Numbered from the stretch's first letter, positions 53,698 through 62,818 are shown. The stretch: 64,000 bases of DNA from Shewanella abyssi (GCF_023284025.1 NZ_JAKIKR010000018.1:1-64000); one strand, 5' to 3'. Notes: generated by a model from the sequence alone, not told the origin. A program made the numbers and translations.

Positions 53698-54014
53698 TGA
53701 TGTCGCTCTTAATTAGCTTGATTGCTATTAATCTGAACTTAGCCTGATTATACGTAAACTCTTATAGCAACGCACCTCATACCTATTGACGTGCTCCTCG
53801 CAAATGAGAGCTGCCGTGTTTAATTGTTAAGCTAGGGTAATTTAGCTATTGCTGCCACAATAGCTAATGACAGCGTTGTCATTTAAGGTTATAGTCATGT
53901 TACATGTTTAGCTGGCATTACGATAACCATCCCATAAGAACGTGTTTCATGCTCTGTATTGGTCAGTGCAGATCGACAGCATCTGCTCATTTCTCACTTT
54001 CATTGGATCCCTTT
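53698..54014. other. Divergent intergenic region between rluE and nagB
   Basis: About 320 bases. The reading frame of nagB is open through part of it, but nothing there looks coding. No motif recognised. Confidence 0.5.
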
Positions 54015-54806
54015 ATGCAAATCGTAATATTAAAAGACAGTGGGGCTGTAGCGGCCTATGGCGCAAATATTTTTATTAAACAACTGCACAAAAAAGCGGA
54101 TTCAGTGCTGGGGTTAGCAACAGGCTCAACGCCAGTATCGCTTTACCAGCAGTTGATTGAGGCCACTAAATCGAGGCAGATCTCATTTGCCAAAACCACT
54201 ACCTTTAATCTTGATGAATACTTGGGGTTAGCAGGCACTCATCCGCAAAGTTATCGCTACTTTATGAAACTGCAACTATTTGATCATATCGATATTGATC
54301 AAGAAAATACTCATGTGCCTCCTGGCGACGCGGCGAATCCAATTACGGCGTGCCAAGGCTATGAAGAGCAGATCGCCGCTGCGGGGGGGATTGACATTCA
54401 GCTATTGGGAATAGGCCGTAATGGTCACATTGGCTTTAATGAGCCATCATCTGGTTTGATGTCTAGAACGCGGGTTAAGACATTAACCAAGGCGACTATC
54501 GAAGATAACGCTCGCTTCTTTGGCGATGACGAGTATCAGCCGCATCTGTCGATTACTATGGGGATTGGTACGATTATGGATGCTAACAAAGTCGTTTTAT
54601 TAGCAACTGGCGCCAACAAAGCAGAGGCAATTAGAGCAACAGTCGAAGGCCCATTAACTGCCGCATGTCCCGCTTCTGCACTGCAGATGCATCAAGATGT
54701 GGTGCTGGTGATAGATGAAGCAGCTGCATCAAGCTTGTCAGATTGTGACTTTTACAAACATATCGAAGCGGAAAATCAAAAGCTGATGGCTAGATTAGGC
54801 TTGTAA
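54015..54806 (+). CDS. nagB: Glucosamine-6-phosphate deaminase
   Basis: Converts glucosamine 6-phosphate to fructose 6-phosphate and ammonia. The 263-residue product (E. coli NagB, 266) has [15 protein letters not shown] (about 33-47), the catalytic region FNLDEYLGL (about 66-74), and [15 protein letters not shown] (about 131-145). I chose the ATG at 54015 over the open frame 37 codons upstream because homology starts here. It is a NagB-I type, standing alone without nagA, nagK or nagP, which in Shewanella lie in a separate chitin/GlcNAc cluster. A perfect terminator follows. Confidence 0.93.
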   Translation: MQIVILKDSGAVAAYGANIFIKQLHKKADSVLGLATGSTPVSLYQQLIEATKSRQISFAKTTTFNLDEYLGLAGTHPQSYRYFMKLQLFDHIDIDQENTHVPPGDAANPITACQGYEEQIAAAGGIDIQLLGIGRNGHIGFNEPSSGLMSRTRVKTLTKATIEDNARFFGDDEYQPHLSITMGIGTIMDANKVVLLATGANKAEAIRATVEGPLTAACPASALQMHQDVVLVIDEAAASSLSDCDFYKHIEAENQKLMARLGL

Positions 54807-54828
54807 CTAGCTGCAATTAATAGCACAT

Positions 54829-54859
54829 AAAAAAGGACAAGCCATGCTTGTCCTTTTTT
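54829..54859. terminator. Terminator of nagB
   Basis: AAAAAAGGACAAGC and its exact complement around a 3-base loop. Symmetric, so active in both directions. Confidence 0.9.
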
Positions 54860-55029
54860 GTTTTTCAGCCCGAGAACATCGATTGCAGTTGGTGGTTCGT
54901 ATTAACGAGGCGTTTGCTGATGTTGAACCAAAATGCCACCACTGTTCATATGTTAATTATTTGTATACTCTTAATTGATTAAGGTCATTTTTAAATCAAA
55001 AACTAACCACTTATAAAAGAGTAAAAATT

Positions 55030-55566
55030 ATGCTGAAAAAATTCTCATTAGCGGTGCTTGTGCTAATCACACTGCCCTTTGTCATCGCGTTGTTGGTGCA
55101 AAAAGAGTATTCGGTCGTGACTAAAATCACCATCGATAAACCGGTGTCAGAGGTATTTACCTACGTGAAGCAGCTAAAGAACCAAGATAACTTTAGTGTC
55201 TGGGCACAAATGGATCCAGACATGAAAAAGAGCTATCGCGGCATTGACGGAACCGTTGGCTTTGTATCGCGCTGGGAAAGCGACAATGAAGAGGTGGGCG
55301 TCGGTGAGCAGGAGATTATGGCTATCGATAAAGGCAAGCGTATTGATTTTGAACTGCGATTTTATGCTCCGTTTGAGTCAACCGATCCTGCCTTTATGAC
55401 CACAGAAGCGCTGGGTCAGAATCAAACATTAGTACAATGGGGTTTTGATGGCCACTTAGATTACCCAATGAACCTGATGTTTTTGTTTCTAGACTTCGAA
55501 ACCATGATTGGCAACGATTTGAATCAAGGGCTAGTGCAATTAAAGCAGCTGCTAGAAGCGGAGTAG
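55030..55566 (+). CDS. SRPBCC-domain protein with N-terminal membrane anchor
   Basis: A 178-residue protein. Residues 1-22 (MLKKFSLAVLVLITLPFVIALL) form a single membrane anchor or uncleaved signal. The rest is an SRPBCC/polyketide-cyclase-like fold: TKITIDKPVSEVFTYVKQLKNQDNFSVWA, the central GTVGFVSRWESDNEEVGVGEQEI, and a long C-terminal helix. Such domains bind hydrophobic ligands; the ligand is not known. AAAAGAG lies about 9 bases before the ATG. Confidence 0.75.
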   Translation: MLKKFSLAVLVLITLPFVIALLVQKEYSVVTKITIDKPVSEVFTYVKQLKNQDNFSVWAQMDPDMKKSYRGIDGTVGFVSRWESDNEEVGVGEQEIMAIDKGKRIDFELRFYAPFESTDPAFMTTEALGQNQTLVQWGFDGHLDYPMNLMFLFLDFETMIGNDLNQGLVQLKQLLEAE

Positions 55567-55693
55567 CCCTTGTCTGTGGCAAGTTCGATGTTGCTGGATT
55601 GCGATAAAGCTGAGATTGCCACCTTAGGCCAAGTTGTTGATTTTAAACTATGTGCGCAATAAATTTGATGCATTATCACGCTAGGAAAATTTA

Positions 55694-56365
55694 ATGACAG
55701 AAGCTCATCATCCATTAACTGACTTTATTGAATACCCTGAACATGAAATGCTTGCTCGGGCAGAACGAAATTATGCAGAGATGAAGCGGCGTCACTCGAT
55801 CCGAAAGTTTTCTAATAGGGCGGTACCGCAAGAGATTATCGAAAAGTGCATCTTGGCGGCGGGCACAGCGCCCAATGGTGCCAATCATCAACCTTGGCAT
55901 TTTGTAGCGATAAACAGCCCTGAAATTAAGGCGCAAATACGCCATGAAGCTGAAGCATTAGAGCAGGCTTTTTATGCAGGACGTGCGGGAGAGGAGTGGC
56001 TCGATGCACTTAAACCGTTAGGCACCAATGCTGATAAACCCTATCTTGAACATGCCCCTTGGCTAATCGCCATATTCAGTAAAAAACGCACTGAAGAGGA
56101 CGGTGAGCAAAAAACCAATTATTACGTCCATGAATCGGTTGGGATCGCGACTGGTTTTTTGATCCAAGCGCTGCACAATGCAGGCTTAGGCACCCTGACT
56201 CATACGCCCAAACCTATGTCTTTTTTAAGTAAAGTATGTGGCCGAGATAACTCAAATGAGCGGCCATATATGTTGATCATCGCAGGCTACCCAAGCGAAG
56301 ATGCAACGGTGCCAGAACACGCATTACAAAAGAAAACCCTTGCAGAGATCTGCGACTTTCTCTAA
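55694..56365 (+). CDS. Nitroreductase-family flavoprotein (iodotyrosine deiodinase-like)
   Basis: A 223-residue FMN-dependent oxidoreductase of the nitroreductase fold. It has the IYD/BluB-type FMN phosphate site RRHSIRKFSNR (about 32-42), the isoalloxazine contact APNGANHQPWHFV (about 60-72), and the C-terminal GLGTLTHTPKPM (about 170-181). The layout fits bacterial homologues of iodotyrosine deiodinase, which dehalogenate aromatic compounds or reduce flavin-accessible substrates. The true substrate cannot be told. The ATG is 128 bases after the SRPBCC gene, with AGGAAA upstream. Confidence 0.85.
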   Translation: MTEAHHPLTDFIEYPEHEMLARAERNYAEMKRRHSIRKFSNRAVPQEIIEKCILAAGTAPNGANHQPWHFVAINSPEIKAQIRHEAEALEQAFYAGRAGEEWLDALKPLGTNADKPYLEHAPWLIAIFSKKRTEEDGEQKTNYYVHESVGIATGFLIQALHNAGLGTLTHTPKPMSFLSKVCGRDNSNERPYMLIIAGYPSEDATVPEHALQKKTLAEICDFL

Positions 56366-56454
56366 TAGCCGTTAAATGGTTAACTATTTAATGGAATGGC
56401 TATAACGCCAACTGCTAAGTTTTCCAGCAGATGGCGAACAACCAAAGCTGGAGC

Positions 56455-57711
56455 CTAGTTCTGTCTGGCGCTAAAAAGTATTTGAGTGTAATGCAAAATG
56501 AATAGGCTGAAAGCGACTATCCAGCAAAGTGCGCTAATGTCCCATGCGAGAATAGGTTGCTGCAGCAAGGGTAAAGCCACTCGTGCGAGTGCGCCGATCA
56601 GGATCAGCATAAACGCTATGTTGATTGAAAAATGAGGTTTAAGCGCTCGGCCTGTATGTCCCAGAGATACGCGAGCGATCATGGCTAAGATCATCGCACC
56701 AATGGTACCAATGGTGATGAGATGCAATGCATCAGCAAAGCGCAACACGTCAATATAGTAACTTGCGCCCAGTGCGATGAGTCCAATGGCTAAGGCAAAA
56801 TATGAACCGTGCAAAGACCAAAGTAGCGGCACTTTGAGTGTTGCAACGCTATTCCAATTCAGTATACGTAGTAAGTGTATAACTCCCGCTAAGATCAGTA
56901 GTGGAGCCGCAGTAAAGGGCAGCTCAATAAAGTAGCCAATAAAGAAAACGGCGAGGCCTAATAAAGAGACCCAAGGCAAGCATTTGTCGAGTTGTGGGGT
57001 GGTTTTTACGTTGGCATTTTCAGCGCCACGGCCGGTAAAAAATGGGATAACTCGTCCGCCGACAATGCCGACAAGTAAGCAAAAGAGTAGAATCGCACAA
57101 CGTGATAGATGTAACGCAAGCTCGGTATAGCCATAGATATCGGCCAGTAAAAAACCGATGTTAAAAGACATCATCGCGGTCAGTAGCGGAATAAATTGAT
57201 AGTTACGGCTGCTTTTAGCCTTAATCACCATCGAAGCAATATAACCAATTGAGATAAGCCACCAACTCGCTTGCAAAGCCACAGCAGCTAACTGCAGGTT
57301 GGGGTTTGAAGACCAGAGTAAGCCCCGTACCAGCAGCCAAATCACAGTGAGCATCATCAAGGCAAAACCATTTATGCTACGGCGATTGGTCCAAGTCTGA
57401 GCAGCAGTCAGTAAAAAACCAACCGCAATAGTGGCTGCAAAACCAAACAACATTTCATGGATATGCCAGATCACAGGGCTTAATCCAGCAGTCGCAAGAC
57501 CGAGAAATTGCCCATGAAGAAACAATATCCACACCGCGATACTGACTACCGACGACAGCGCCGCCGCTAAAAACCAGGGTCTAAAAGCCAAGTCCCACAA
57601 AGGCATGTCGCTCAGTTGGCTGAGTAAGTTTTTAGGCTGCAGCACAACCTGTTCAACTTCACCACTAGCGGAGAGCACTTGTTTAGTTTTAGGTTCTGTA
57701 ATTGATTGCAT
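56455..57711 (-). CDS. nnrS: NnrS family protein
   Basis: A haem- and copper-containing membrane protein linked to tolerance of nitric oxide. The 418-residue product has about 12 membrane segments and the NnrS signatures FRPWFLAAALSS (about 41-52), WHIHEMLFGFAATIAVGFLLTA (about 82-103), GRVIPFFTGRG (about 218-228), and the C-terminal HLITIGTIGAMILAMIARVSLGHTGR. It is divergent from norR. A canonical sigma-54 promoter (57745-57760) lies 34 bases before the start codon, with NorR-like sites further upstream, so NO-dependent activation by NorR is a strong inference. Confidence 0.92.
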   Translation of the reverse strand: MQSITEPKTKQVLSASGEVEQVVLQPKNLLSQLSDMPLWDLAFRPWFLAAALSSVVSIAVWILFLHGQFLGLATAGLSPVIWHIHEMLFGFAATIAVGFLLTAAQTWTNRRSINGFALMMLTVIWLLVRGLLWSSNPNLQLAAVALQASWWLISIGYIASMVIKAKSSRNYQFIPLLTAMMSFNIGFLLADIYGYTELALHLSRCAILLFCLLVGIVGGRVIPFFTGRGAENANVKTTPQLDKCLPWVSLLGLAVFFIGYFIELPFTAAPLLILAGVIHLLRILNWNSVATLKVPLLWSLHGSYFALAIGLIALGASYYIDVLRFADALHLITIGTIGAMILAMIARVSLGHTGRALKPHFSINIAFMLILIGALARVALPLLQQPILAWDISALCWIVAFSLFILHYTQILFSARQN

Positions 57712-57744
57712 GGGGATCTATCTTGATTAAACGTAATTTGACAC

Positions 57745-57760
57745 TGCGATAAATGTGCCA
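57745..57760 (-). promoter_or_regulatory. Sigma-54 promoter for nnrS
   Basis: Reading the minus strand: TGGCAC-attta-TCGCA. The GG and GC dinucleotides are exactly 10 bases apart, the defining feature of sigma-54 promoters. One mismatch from TGGCAC-N5-TTGCA. The start site would be about 12 bases downstream, giving a leader of about 20 bases. Confidence 0.8.
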
Positions 57761-57814
57761 ATGTTGAAAGTAGTGATGGTTGCCCGGGTTCAGACTGATA
57801 GGTGCACCATTGTA

Positions 57815-57825
57815 GTCATTTAGAC
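57815..57825. promoter_or_regulatory. Putative NorR-binding site 1
   Basis: GTCATTTAGAC fits GT-N7-AC, the NorR core, with one mismatch from GTCA-N3-TGAC. It lies about 55 bases upstream of the sigma-54 promoter of nnrS, a usual enhancer distance. Confidence 0.5.
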
Positions 57826-57839
57826 CTCGCTTATTTGTA

Positions 57840-57850
57840 GTCTTTATGAC
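57840..57850. promoter_or_regulatory. Putative NorR-binding site 2
   Basis: GTCTTTATGAC fits GT-N7-AC with one mismatch from the NorR consensus and lies 25 bases from site 1 in the same phase. Three such sites are known at E. coli norVW; a third is not obvious here. Confidence 0.5.
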
Positions 57851-57862
57851 TCTTAAGCGTTC

Positions 57863-57910
57863 TTTTGAGTCTTATTTTGAGTACTGTTTTGAGTGCTGTT
57901 TGGAGGCATG
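57863..57910. repeat. 12-bp tandem repeat upstream of norR
   Basis: Three exact-length copies of TTTTGAGTnCTn (57863, 57875, 57887) and a degenerate fourth (57899-57910) that includes the GGAGG ribosome site of the short leader frame. Confidence 0.75.
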
Positions 57911-57912
57911 AT

Positions 57913-57960
57913 ATGGTGGCTGCAGTGATAATTGATTGGGTTTACTATTCTTGTGAGTGA
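57913..57960 (+). CDS. 15-codon leader open frame overlapping the norR start
   Basis: ATG at 57913 has GGAGG seven bases upstream, the best ribosome site in this region. The frame encodes [15 protein letters not shown] and ends at TGA 57958-57960, overlapping the GTG start of norR (57953) by 8 bases. norR itself has no good ribosome site. Translation of the leader could therefore drive norR by re-initiation. This is inferred from arrangement only. Confidence 0.45.
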   Translation: MVAAVIIDWVYYSCE

Positions 57961-59545
57961 AATATCCTCAGCCGCCTTAGTCCAACTTGCCTTAGATCTT
58001 ACCCATAGCCTGACCACTAAAGACAGGTTCGATCGCTTGCTCAATACCGTGCGCAACGCCGTCGTTTGTGATGCTGTGGTGTTGTTGCAAGTGCAAGGTA
58101 ACTACTTAAAACCGCTGGCACTGCAAGGGCTGACGAAAGAGACCTTAGGTCGCCGATTTGAGACGGCTTCTCACCCAAGGTTTGCGCAAATTTGTGCCTC
58201 GAAAACACCGCTGAGATTTGCAGCTGACAGTGAGTTAGCTGATCCTTATGATGGTTTATTGCTGTCCCACAGTGGTGATCTGCCAGTACACGCTTGCATG
58301 GGGCTACCACTGCTTTGTGACGACAAACTGATTGGGATTTTGACCTTAGACAGTATGCTTCCCAATATCTTTGATGAGATCCCCAAGCAAACGTTAGACA
58401 TTATTGCGGCGATGTCCGCAGCGACCTTAAACACCGCTATTTTGCTGCAACAACTCGAACAGCATTCAAAACATAATCAGCAGGTAGTTGCGGAGCTAAC
58501 CCATGAAGCTTTAGTTAAAGATGGCGGTGAGCTGATAGGCAATAGTGAGATCATGCTTAAGCTAAAACGTGAAATAGAGATGGTAGCAGCCTCTAACTTT
58601 TCCATTTTAATCGAAGGGGAAACAGGCGTTGGCAAGGAGCTAGTGGCGAGGACGCTGCATAGACAGTCGAGCCGCAGTGAAGGCCCTTTGGTCTATGTGA
58701 ACTGTGCTGCACTGCCTGAAAGCCTGATTGAAAGTGAGCTATTTGGCCATGTTAAAGGGGCATTTACCGGCGCCGACCGAAACCGCATCGGTAAATTTAG
58801 CCTCGCTAGCGGCGGCACAATATTTCTCGATGAGATTGGCGAGTTACCACTGGCGGTACAAAGTAAGTTGCTGCGAGCTTTGCAGAATCAAGAGATCCAA
58901 GTGGTGGGTAAAGATGAGGTTGAGTATGTGGACGTGCGCATTCTTGCAGCAACGAATAGACAGCTTAAAGTGGAGGTTGAACAGGGGCGTTTTCGTGCCG
59001 ACCTTTATCATCGCCTGAGTGTGTACCCCATTATTGTGCCACCATTAAGGCAGCGTGATGAGGATATTAGTTTGCTTAGTGGTTACTTTATCGAGCTAAC
59101 CCGGCGTAAACTGGGCATGAGTCAACTGACCTTAGAGCCAAGTGCGATGAAAATGCTCAATCAGTATGATTGGCCGGGTAATGTTCGCGAACTGGAACAT
59201 GTTATTAGTCGCGCAGCCCTTCGAGCGAGAAGCGAAAGTACCGCCGCTATTGTACGCATTGGCATTACCCATCTTGCGCTACTGTTGCCCAATGCCAGTC
59301 AAGGCGAAACTGCGGCTAATCAATTGCAGGATCCGTTACAGCAGAAGCTGCTAGCCGAAGACGGTGGCAACCTTAAACAGCAAACCGATGACTTTCAACG
59401 GCAGTTGATTTTACAGACGCTAACCCAGCAACAGGGTAATTGGTCGGCAACCGCCAAGCAGTTGCAGATGGATCGAGCCAATCTAAACCGTCTTGCCAAG
59501 CGCTTGGGAGTTAGAGTGAGTAAGAGTATTGTCGTCGGCATTTAA
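57953..59545 (+). CDS. norR: NO-responsive sigma-54 activator NorR
   Basis: Senses nitric oxide through a non-haem iron in its GAF domain and activates sigma-54 promoters. The 530-residue product has a GAF domain (about 15-170; [39 protein letters not shown]), then the AAA+ domain with Walker A GETGVGKE (near 221), the sigma-54 contact loop GAFTGA (near 271) and FLDEIGELP, and a C-terminal Fis-type helix-turn-helix ([25 protein letters not shown]). The start is uncertain: the GTG at 57953 aligns with E. coli NorR, whereas TTG at 57932 is unsupported. It is divergent from nnrS and lacks a norVW neighbour. Confidence 0.93.
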   Translation: MSEISSAALVQLALDLTHSLTTKDRFDRLLNTVRNAVVCDAVVLLQVQGNYLKPLALQGLTKETLGRRFETASHPRFAQICASKTPLRFAADSELADPYDGLLLSHSGDLPVHACMGLPLLCDDKLIGILTLDSMLPNIFDEIPKQTLDIIAAMSAATLNTAILLQQLEQHSKHNQQVVAELTHEALVKDGGELIGNSEIMLKLKREIEMVAASNFSILIEGETGVGKELVARTLHRQSSRSEGPLVYVNCAALPESLIESELFGHVKGAFTGADRNRIGKFSLASGGTIFLDEIGELPLAVQSKLLRALQNQEIQVVGKDEVEYVDVRILAATNRQLKVEVEQGRFRADLYHRLSVYPIIVPPLRQRDEDISLLSGYFIELTRRKLGMSQLTLEPSAMKMLNQYDWPGNVRELEHVISRAALRARSESTAAIVRIGITHLALLLPNASQGETAANQLQDPLQQKLLAEDGGNLKQQTDDFQRQLILQTLTQQQGNWSATAKQLQMDRANLNRLAKRLGVRVSKSIVVGI

Positions 59546-59576
59546 AGTCCGCATTTGAAAGAAAGCAGGGAGCACA

Positions 59577-59750
59577 ATGGATAAGCACAATATTCTTGAT
59601 AATCTGCCGAGTGATTTAACCTTAGAGCAATTCGAACCTTTAGTTAAAACGGATGCCGTGTTGATTGAGCGCATTGTTTCGGCGGCGGATGTGACTCCAG
59701 AAGGAGTCAATGGATACGTGCAGCGGCAATGGGCTTGTTTAGAGTGGTAA
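59577..59750 (+). pseudogene. Truncated 5' duplicate of the cupin gene
   Basis: A 57-codon frame whose first 43 residues (MDKHNILDNLPSDLTLEQFE onwards) repeat the start of the cupin gene at 59768. It then diverges after VTPEG into a short unrelated tail (VNGYVQRQWACLEW). The ribosome site and spacer (aagcagggagcacaATG) are copied as well. The unit period is 191 bases. The cupin fold cannot form, so it is probably a non-functional duplication remnant, though still translatable. Confidence 0.8.
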
Positions 59751-59767
59751 AGAAAGCAGGGAGCATA

Positions 59768-60088
59768 ATGGATAAGCACAATATTTTCGATAATCTACCG
59801 AGTGATTTAACCCTGGAACAGTTTGAGCCGCTGGTTAAAACGGACAGCGTTTTAATCGAACGCATTGTCTCGGCGGCGCATGTGACGCCAGAAGGGGAAT
59901 GGTATGACCTAGCCCGCAATGAGTGGGTGATGGTTATGCAAGGAGCGGCAAAGCTTGAGTTCGAGAGTGGCAAAGTCGTGATTTTAAACCAAGGTGAACA
60001 TATCAATATTGGCGCACATGTAAAACATCGGGTGGCGTGGACCAGTGAGCAAACCGAAACCATCTGGCTAGCGGTACATTATGGATAA
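59768..60088 (+). CDS. Small cupin-domain protein
   Basis: A 106-residue single-domain cupin. N-terminal helix MDKHNIFDNLPSDLTLEQFE, then the conserved beta barrel with EWVMVMQGAAKLEFESGKVVILNQGEHINIGAHVKHRVAWTS, containing His residues (GEHI, HVKHR) in the usual metal-site positions. Cupins of this size are often phosphate-sugar or metal-binding enzymes, or sensors; the function here is unknown. GGGAG lies 4-5 bases before the ATG at 59768. It follows norR by about 220 bases with the truncated duplicate between; read-through from norR is possible. Confidence 0.8.
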   Translation: MDKHNIFDNLPSDLTLEQFEPLVKTDSVLIERIVSAAHVTPEGEWYDLARNEWVMVMQGAAKLEFESGKVVILNQGEHINIGAHVKHRVAWTSEQTETIWLAVHYG

Positions 60089-60266
60089 TCATTAGCTATC
60101 ACCGGCCATAAACCGTTAATCAACAATAATTGGCGATAACAAATGCGTTATCAAGGGCTTAAATCACCCCGCGCATTAGGTAATAAAGTGTGTTTTCCGT
60201 GGGCCGCTTTGCGTTATTCCCTAGGCGGCGTAACGATACATTAGCTAATGCCAAATCTCAGATTTT

Positions 60267-60275
60267 TGCTATAAT
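60267..60275 (+). promoter_or_regulatory. Extended -10 promoter for rlhA
   Basis: TGCTATAAT, with the consensus hexamer at 60270-60275, lies about 40 bases before the start codon of rlhA. No clear -35. Confidence 0.55.
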
Positions 60276-60315
60276 GCCCGCATAAATAATAGTGTTTCTT
60301 TTTTGAGTGGTTTTT

Positions 60316-62253
60316 ATGAGCAATGTTGGCATCTTCAGCCCTAATGACAAGCCTGATAGCGCACCTCAGCCACCACTTGAGCGGAAATCTAACCGACTTG
60401 AGTTGTTAGCGCCCGCTAAAAACGCTGACTTTGGTATTGAAGCTATCCGCCATGGCGCCGATGCGGTTTATATCGGTGGCCCCGCTTTTGGTGCCCGTGC
60501 TAGCGCAGGCAACAGCGTCGAAGATATTGCCAGATTATGTACCTTTGCTCATCAATATCACGCCCAAGTGTTTGTTGCTATTAACACTATCTTGATGAAT
60601 GAAGCTGAACTTGATGCGGCGCAGAAGCTCATCTGGCAGGTTTATGAAGCCGGAGCTGATGCATTGATTGTGCAAGACATGGGCATTCTTCAGCTCGACC
60701 TGCCGCCGATTGCGCTACACGCGAGTACGCAGATGGATAACCGCAATCCAGAAAAAGTCGCTTTTTTAGAGCAAGTAGGCTTCTCACAAGTGGTACTGGC
60801 GCGTGAACTTGGTTTAAGCCAAATTCGAGATGTAGCGGCTAAAACCAATATGCAGATTGAGTTCTTTATTCATGGAGCATTATGCGTAGCCTATAGCGGC
60901 CTTTGTAATCTCAGCCACTCTTTCAGTAACCGCAGTGCTAACCGCGGCGAATGCTCACAACTATGTCGGCTTCCGGGTGATTTAAAGACCCGTCAAGGTG
61001 AAGTGCTAGCGCAAAATGAACACCTTTTATCATTAAAAGATAATAACCAAACTGATAACCTTGAAGCCCTTATCGATGCTGGCGTACGCTCATTTAAAAT
61101 TGAAGGGCGCCTTAAAGATCTGAGCTACGTAAAGAACGTGACGGCGCATTATCGTCAAGCGCTGGATAAGATTATTGCAGCGCGTCCTCAGTTCAGTGCC
61201 TCTTCCCATGGTCGCTGCGAACATAGCTTTACGCCAGATCCTGAAAAAACCTTTAACCGCGGTAAAACAGACTACTTTGTCCATGAACGTAGCCAAGGGA
61301 TGAATGACTTTCGCTCGCCAAAATATATTGGTGAAGAGATCGGCATCGTTAAACGCATTGGTAGTGACTTTATCGAGGTCAGCTCAGAGCACAGCTTTAA
61401 TAATGGCGATGGTTTATGTTTTTTCACCAGTAATTTTGCTGAAGCCAAGCAGTCAGATGACAAATTAAAAGGCTTGCGGGTTAACCGCGCTGATGGTCTT
61501 AAGTTGTTTGTATTGCGGATGCCAAAAGAGCTCAAAGTCGGTATGACCATTTACCGCAACCACAACCAAGCATTTGAAGCGGTATTAGCCAAAGAATCGG
61601 CTAAGCGGATTATTGCTGTTGATGTGGTATTAGCTGATACTCAAGACGGCGTATCACTGACGATGACGGACGTGCACGGTCACACGGCGAGCCAGAGCTT
61701 AGTTTTTGAAAAGAGTGCTGCAACCGACGTAGATAAGGCATTGCAGGGGCTACGCAAGCAACTAGGTAAGCTGGGCAGTACTGACTTTAAAGTACGTGCG
61801 ATGAATATTGACACGGCGCAAGCTTGGTTTATCCCAACGTCAGTATTAAACGGCTTACGACGCGATACTGTGGCGGCATTAGAGCTTGCTCGCGTTAATG
61901 GTTATCAACGCCCTAAAGCGTGGAAGTATAATCAAGACGCTGTGTATCCAGTGAAGCACCTAAGTTATTTAGGTAATGTCGCTAACGACAAAGCCAAGGC
62001 GTTTTATCAACGTCATGGGGTTATCGAAATTGAAGATACCTACGAGAAAAATGGCGTCACTGAAGATGTACCATTAATGGTGACTAAGCACTGCCTACGC
62101 TTTAATTTCAACTTATGCCCGAAAGAGGTTCCTGGCATTAAAGCTGATCCTATGGTGTTAGAGATAGGCAAAGATGTATTGAAGCTGGTTTTCGATTGCC
62201 CTAAATGTGAAATGCTAGTGGTTGCCGAAAACAGACAGGTACGTTCTGAGTAA
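60316..62253 (+). CDS. rlhA: U32-family 23S rRNA cytidine hydroxylase RlhA-like
   Basis: A 645-residue U32-type protein, close in length to E. coli YdcP/RlhA (653), which is needed for 5-hydroxycytidine at 23S rRNA position 2501, and much longer than YegQ/TrhP (453). It starts ELLAPAKNADFGIEAIRHGADAVYIGGPAFGARA (about residues 28-61). The four cysteines expected to bind Fe-S are in the ALCVAYSGLCNLSHSFSNRSANRGECSQLCRLPGD segment (about 187-222), and a C-terminal CPK-C pair (FDCPKCEML) is visible. The ATG at 60316 fits better than GTG at 60307. Monocistronic with its own terminator. Confidence 0.85.
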   Translation: MSNVGIFSPNDKPDSAPQPPLERKSNRLELLAPAKNADFGIEAIRHGADAVYIGGPAFGARASAGNSVEDIARLCTFAHQYHAQVFVAINTILMNEAELDAAQKLIWQVYEAGADALIVQDMGILQLDLPPIALHASTQMDNRNPEKVAFLEQVGFSQVVLARELGLSQIRDVAAKTNMQIEFFIHGALCVAYSGLCNLSHSFSNRSANRGECSQLCRLPGDLKTRQGEVLAQNEHLLSLKDNNQTDNLEALIDAGVRSFKIEGRLKDLSYVKNVTAHYRQALDKIIAARPQFSASSHGRCEHSFTPDPEKTFNRGKTDYFVHERSQGMNDFRSPKYIGEEIGIVKRIGSDFIEVSSEHSFNNGDGLCFFTSNFAEAKQSDDKLKGLRVNRADGLKLFVLRMPKELKVGMTIYRNHNQAFEAVLAKESAKRIIAVDVVLADTQDGVSLTMTDVHGHTASQSLVFEKSAATDVDKALQGLRKQLGKLGSTDFKVRAMNIDTAQAWFIPTSVLNGLRRDTVAALELARVNGYQRPKAWKYNQDAVYPVKHLSYLGNVANDKAKAFYQRHGVIEIEDTYEKNGVTEDVPLMVTKHCLRFNFNLCPKEVPGIKADPMVLEIGKDVLKLVFDCPKCEMLVVAENRQVRSE

Positions 62254-62268
62254 TGGTTAGCTATTTTT

Positions 62269-62292
62269 GACCCAAAATGGTTTGGGTCTTTA
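62269..62292 (+). terminator. Terminator of rlhA
   Basis: GACCCAAA and its exact complement around ATGG, followed by a short T-rich tail. Confidence 0.75.
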
Positions 62293-62361
62293 TTCGCAAT
62301 TGTTTCTCCAAATCTATAAGTTAACTTAGACAGCCATAGTTAATGGCGCGTGTTAATGCGC

Positions 62362-62381
62362 CGTTCAACATGCAAGTGCAC
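62362..62381. repeat. 20-base sequence shared with the left end of the window
   Basis: Identical to 400-419. In both places a small GC-rich hairpin ends one or a few bases upstream (GGCT-gtc-AGCC on the left, GGCGC-gtgttaat-GCGCC here). This one sits about 65 bases before a small accessory gene. Confidence 0.6.
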
Positions 62382-62446
62382 AACTCCCAAACTTCGGTAT
62401 TGGGTGGGTGCCTAAGGCTTTATGTTATCAAAGTAGGGTTCGGATT

Positions 62447-62818
62447 ATGAGTATATTGATAATTGTTTTTGGACTATTAATGCTTTTAGCTGGAATGTCG
62501 CTCATTACTAACCCTGAAATTATAATCAGGGTGCTGAGAGAAAATGCTGATAAGCTTTGGTTGCACATAGGTGCTGTTGGAGTAAGGCTAACACTTGGAG
62601 CCGTACTTATATATCAGGCTAGTGTTTCAAACTTTCCTGTAATAATGGAAGTCATTGGCTGGATAGCAATTTTCGCAGCAATAGTTTTTACGATTATGGG
62701 TCGCAACAATTTTAAACGTTTAATATCATGGGTATTCTCATTGGTGGAACCATTTGGTCGTATTGGTGGTGTCCTAGCGATATGTTTTGGGTCTTTCCTA
62801 ATCTATGCATTTGTATAA
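62447..62818 (+). CDS. Small integral membrane protein, unknown
   Basis: A 123-residue protein with about four hydrophobic segments: MSILIIVFGLLMLLAGMSLI at the start, WLHIGAVGVRLTLGAVLIYQ, VIGWIAIFAAIVFTIMG and IGGVLAICFGSFLIYAFV at the end. The start at 62447 is preceded by AGGG; an upstream in-frame start at 62408 adds 13 hydrophilic residues and is less likely. AT-rich and flanked by repeat-like sequences, so probably an accessory gene. No family recognised. Confidence 0.6.
   Translation: MSILIIVFGLLMLLAGMSLITNPEIIIRVLRENADKLWLHIGAVGVRLTLGAVLIYQASVSNFPVIMEVIGWIAIFAAIVFTIMGRNNFKRLISWVFSLVEPFGRIGGVLAICFGSFLIYAFV

Noticed and set aside
53904..54014. 37-codon extension of nagB
   Set aside because: NagB homology starts at the ATG at 54015, and the extension has no family match.
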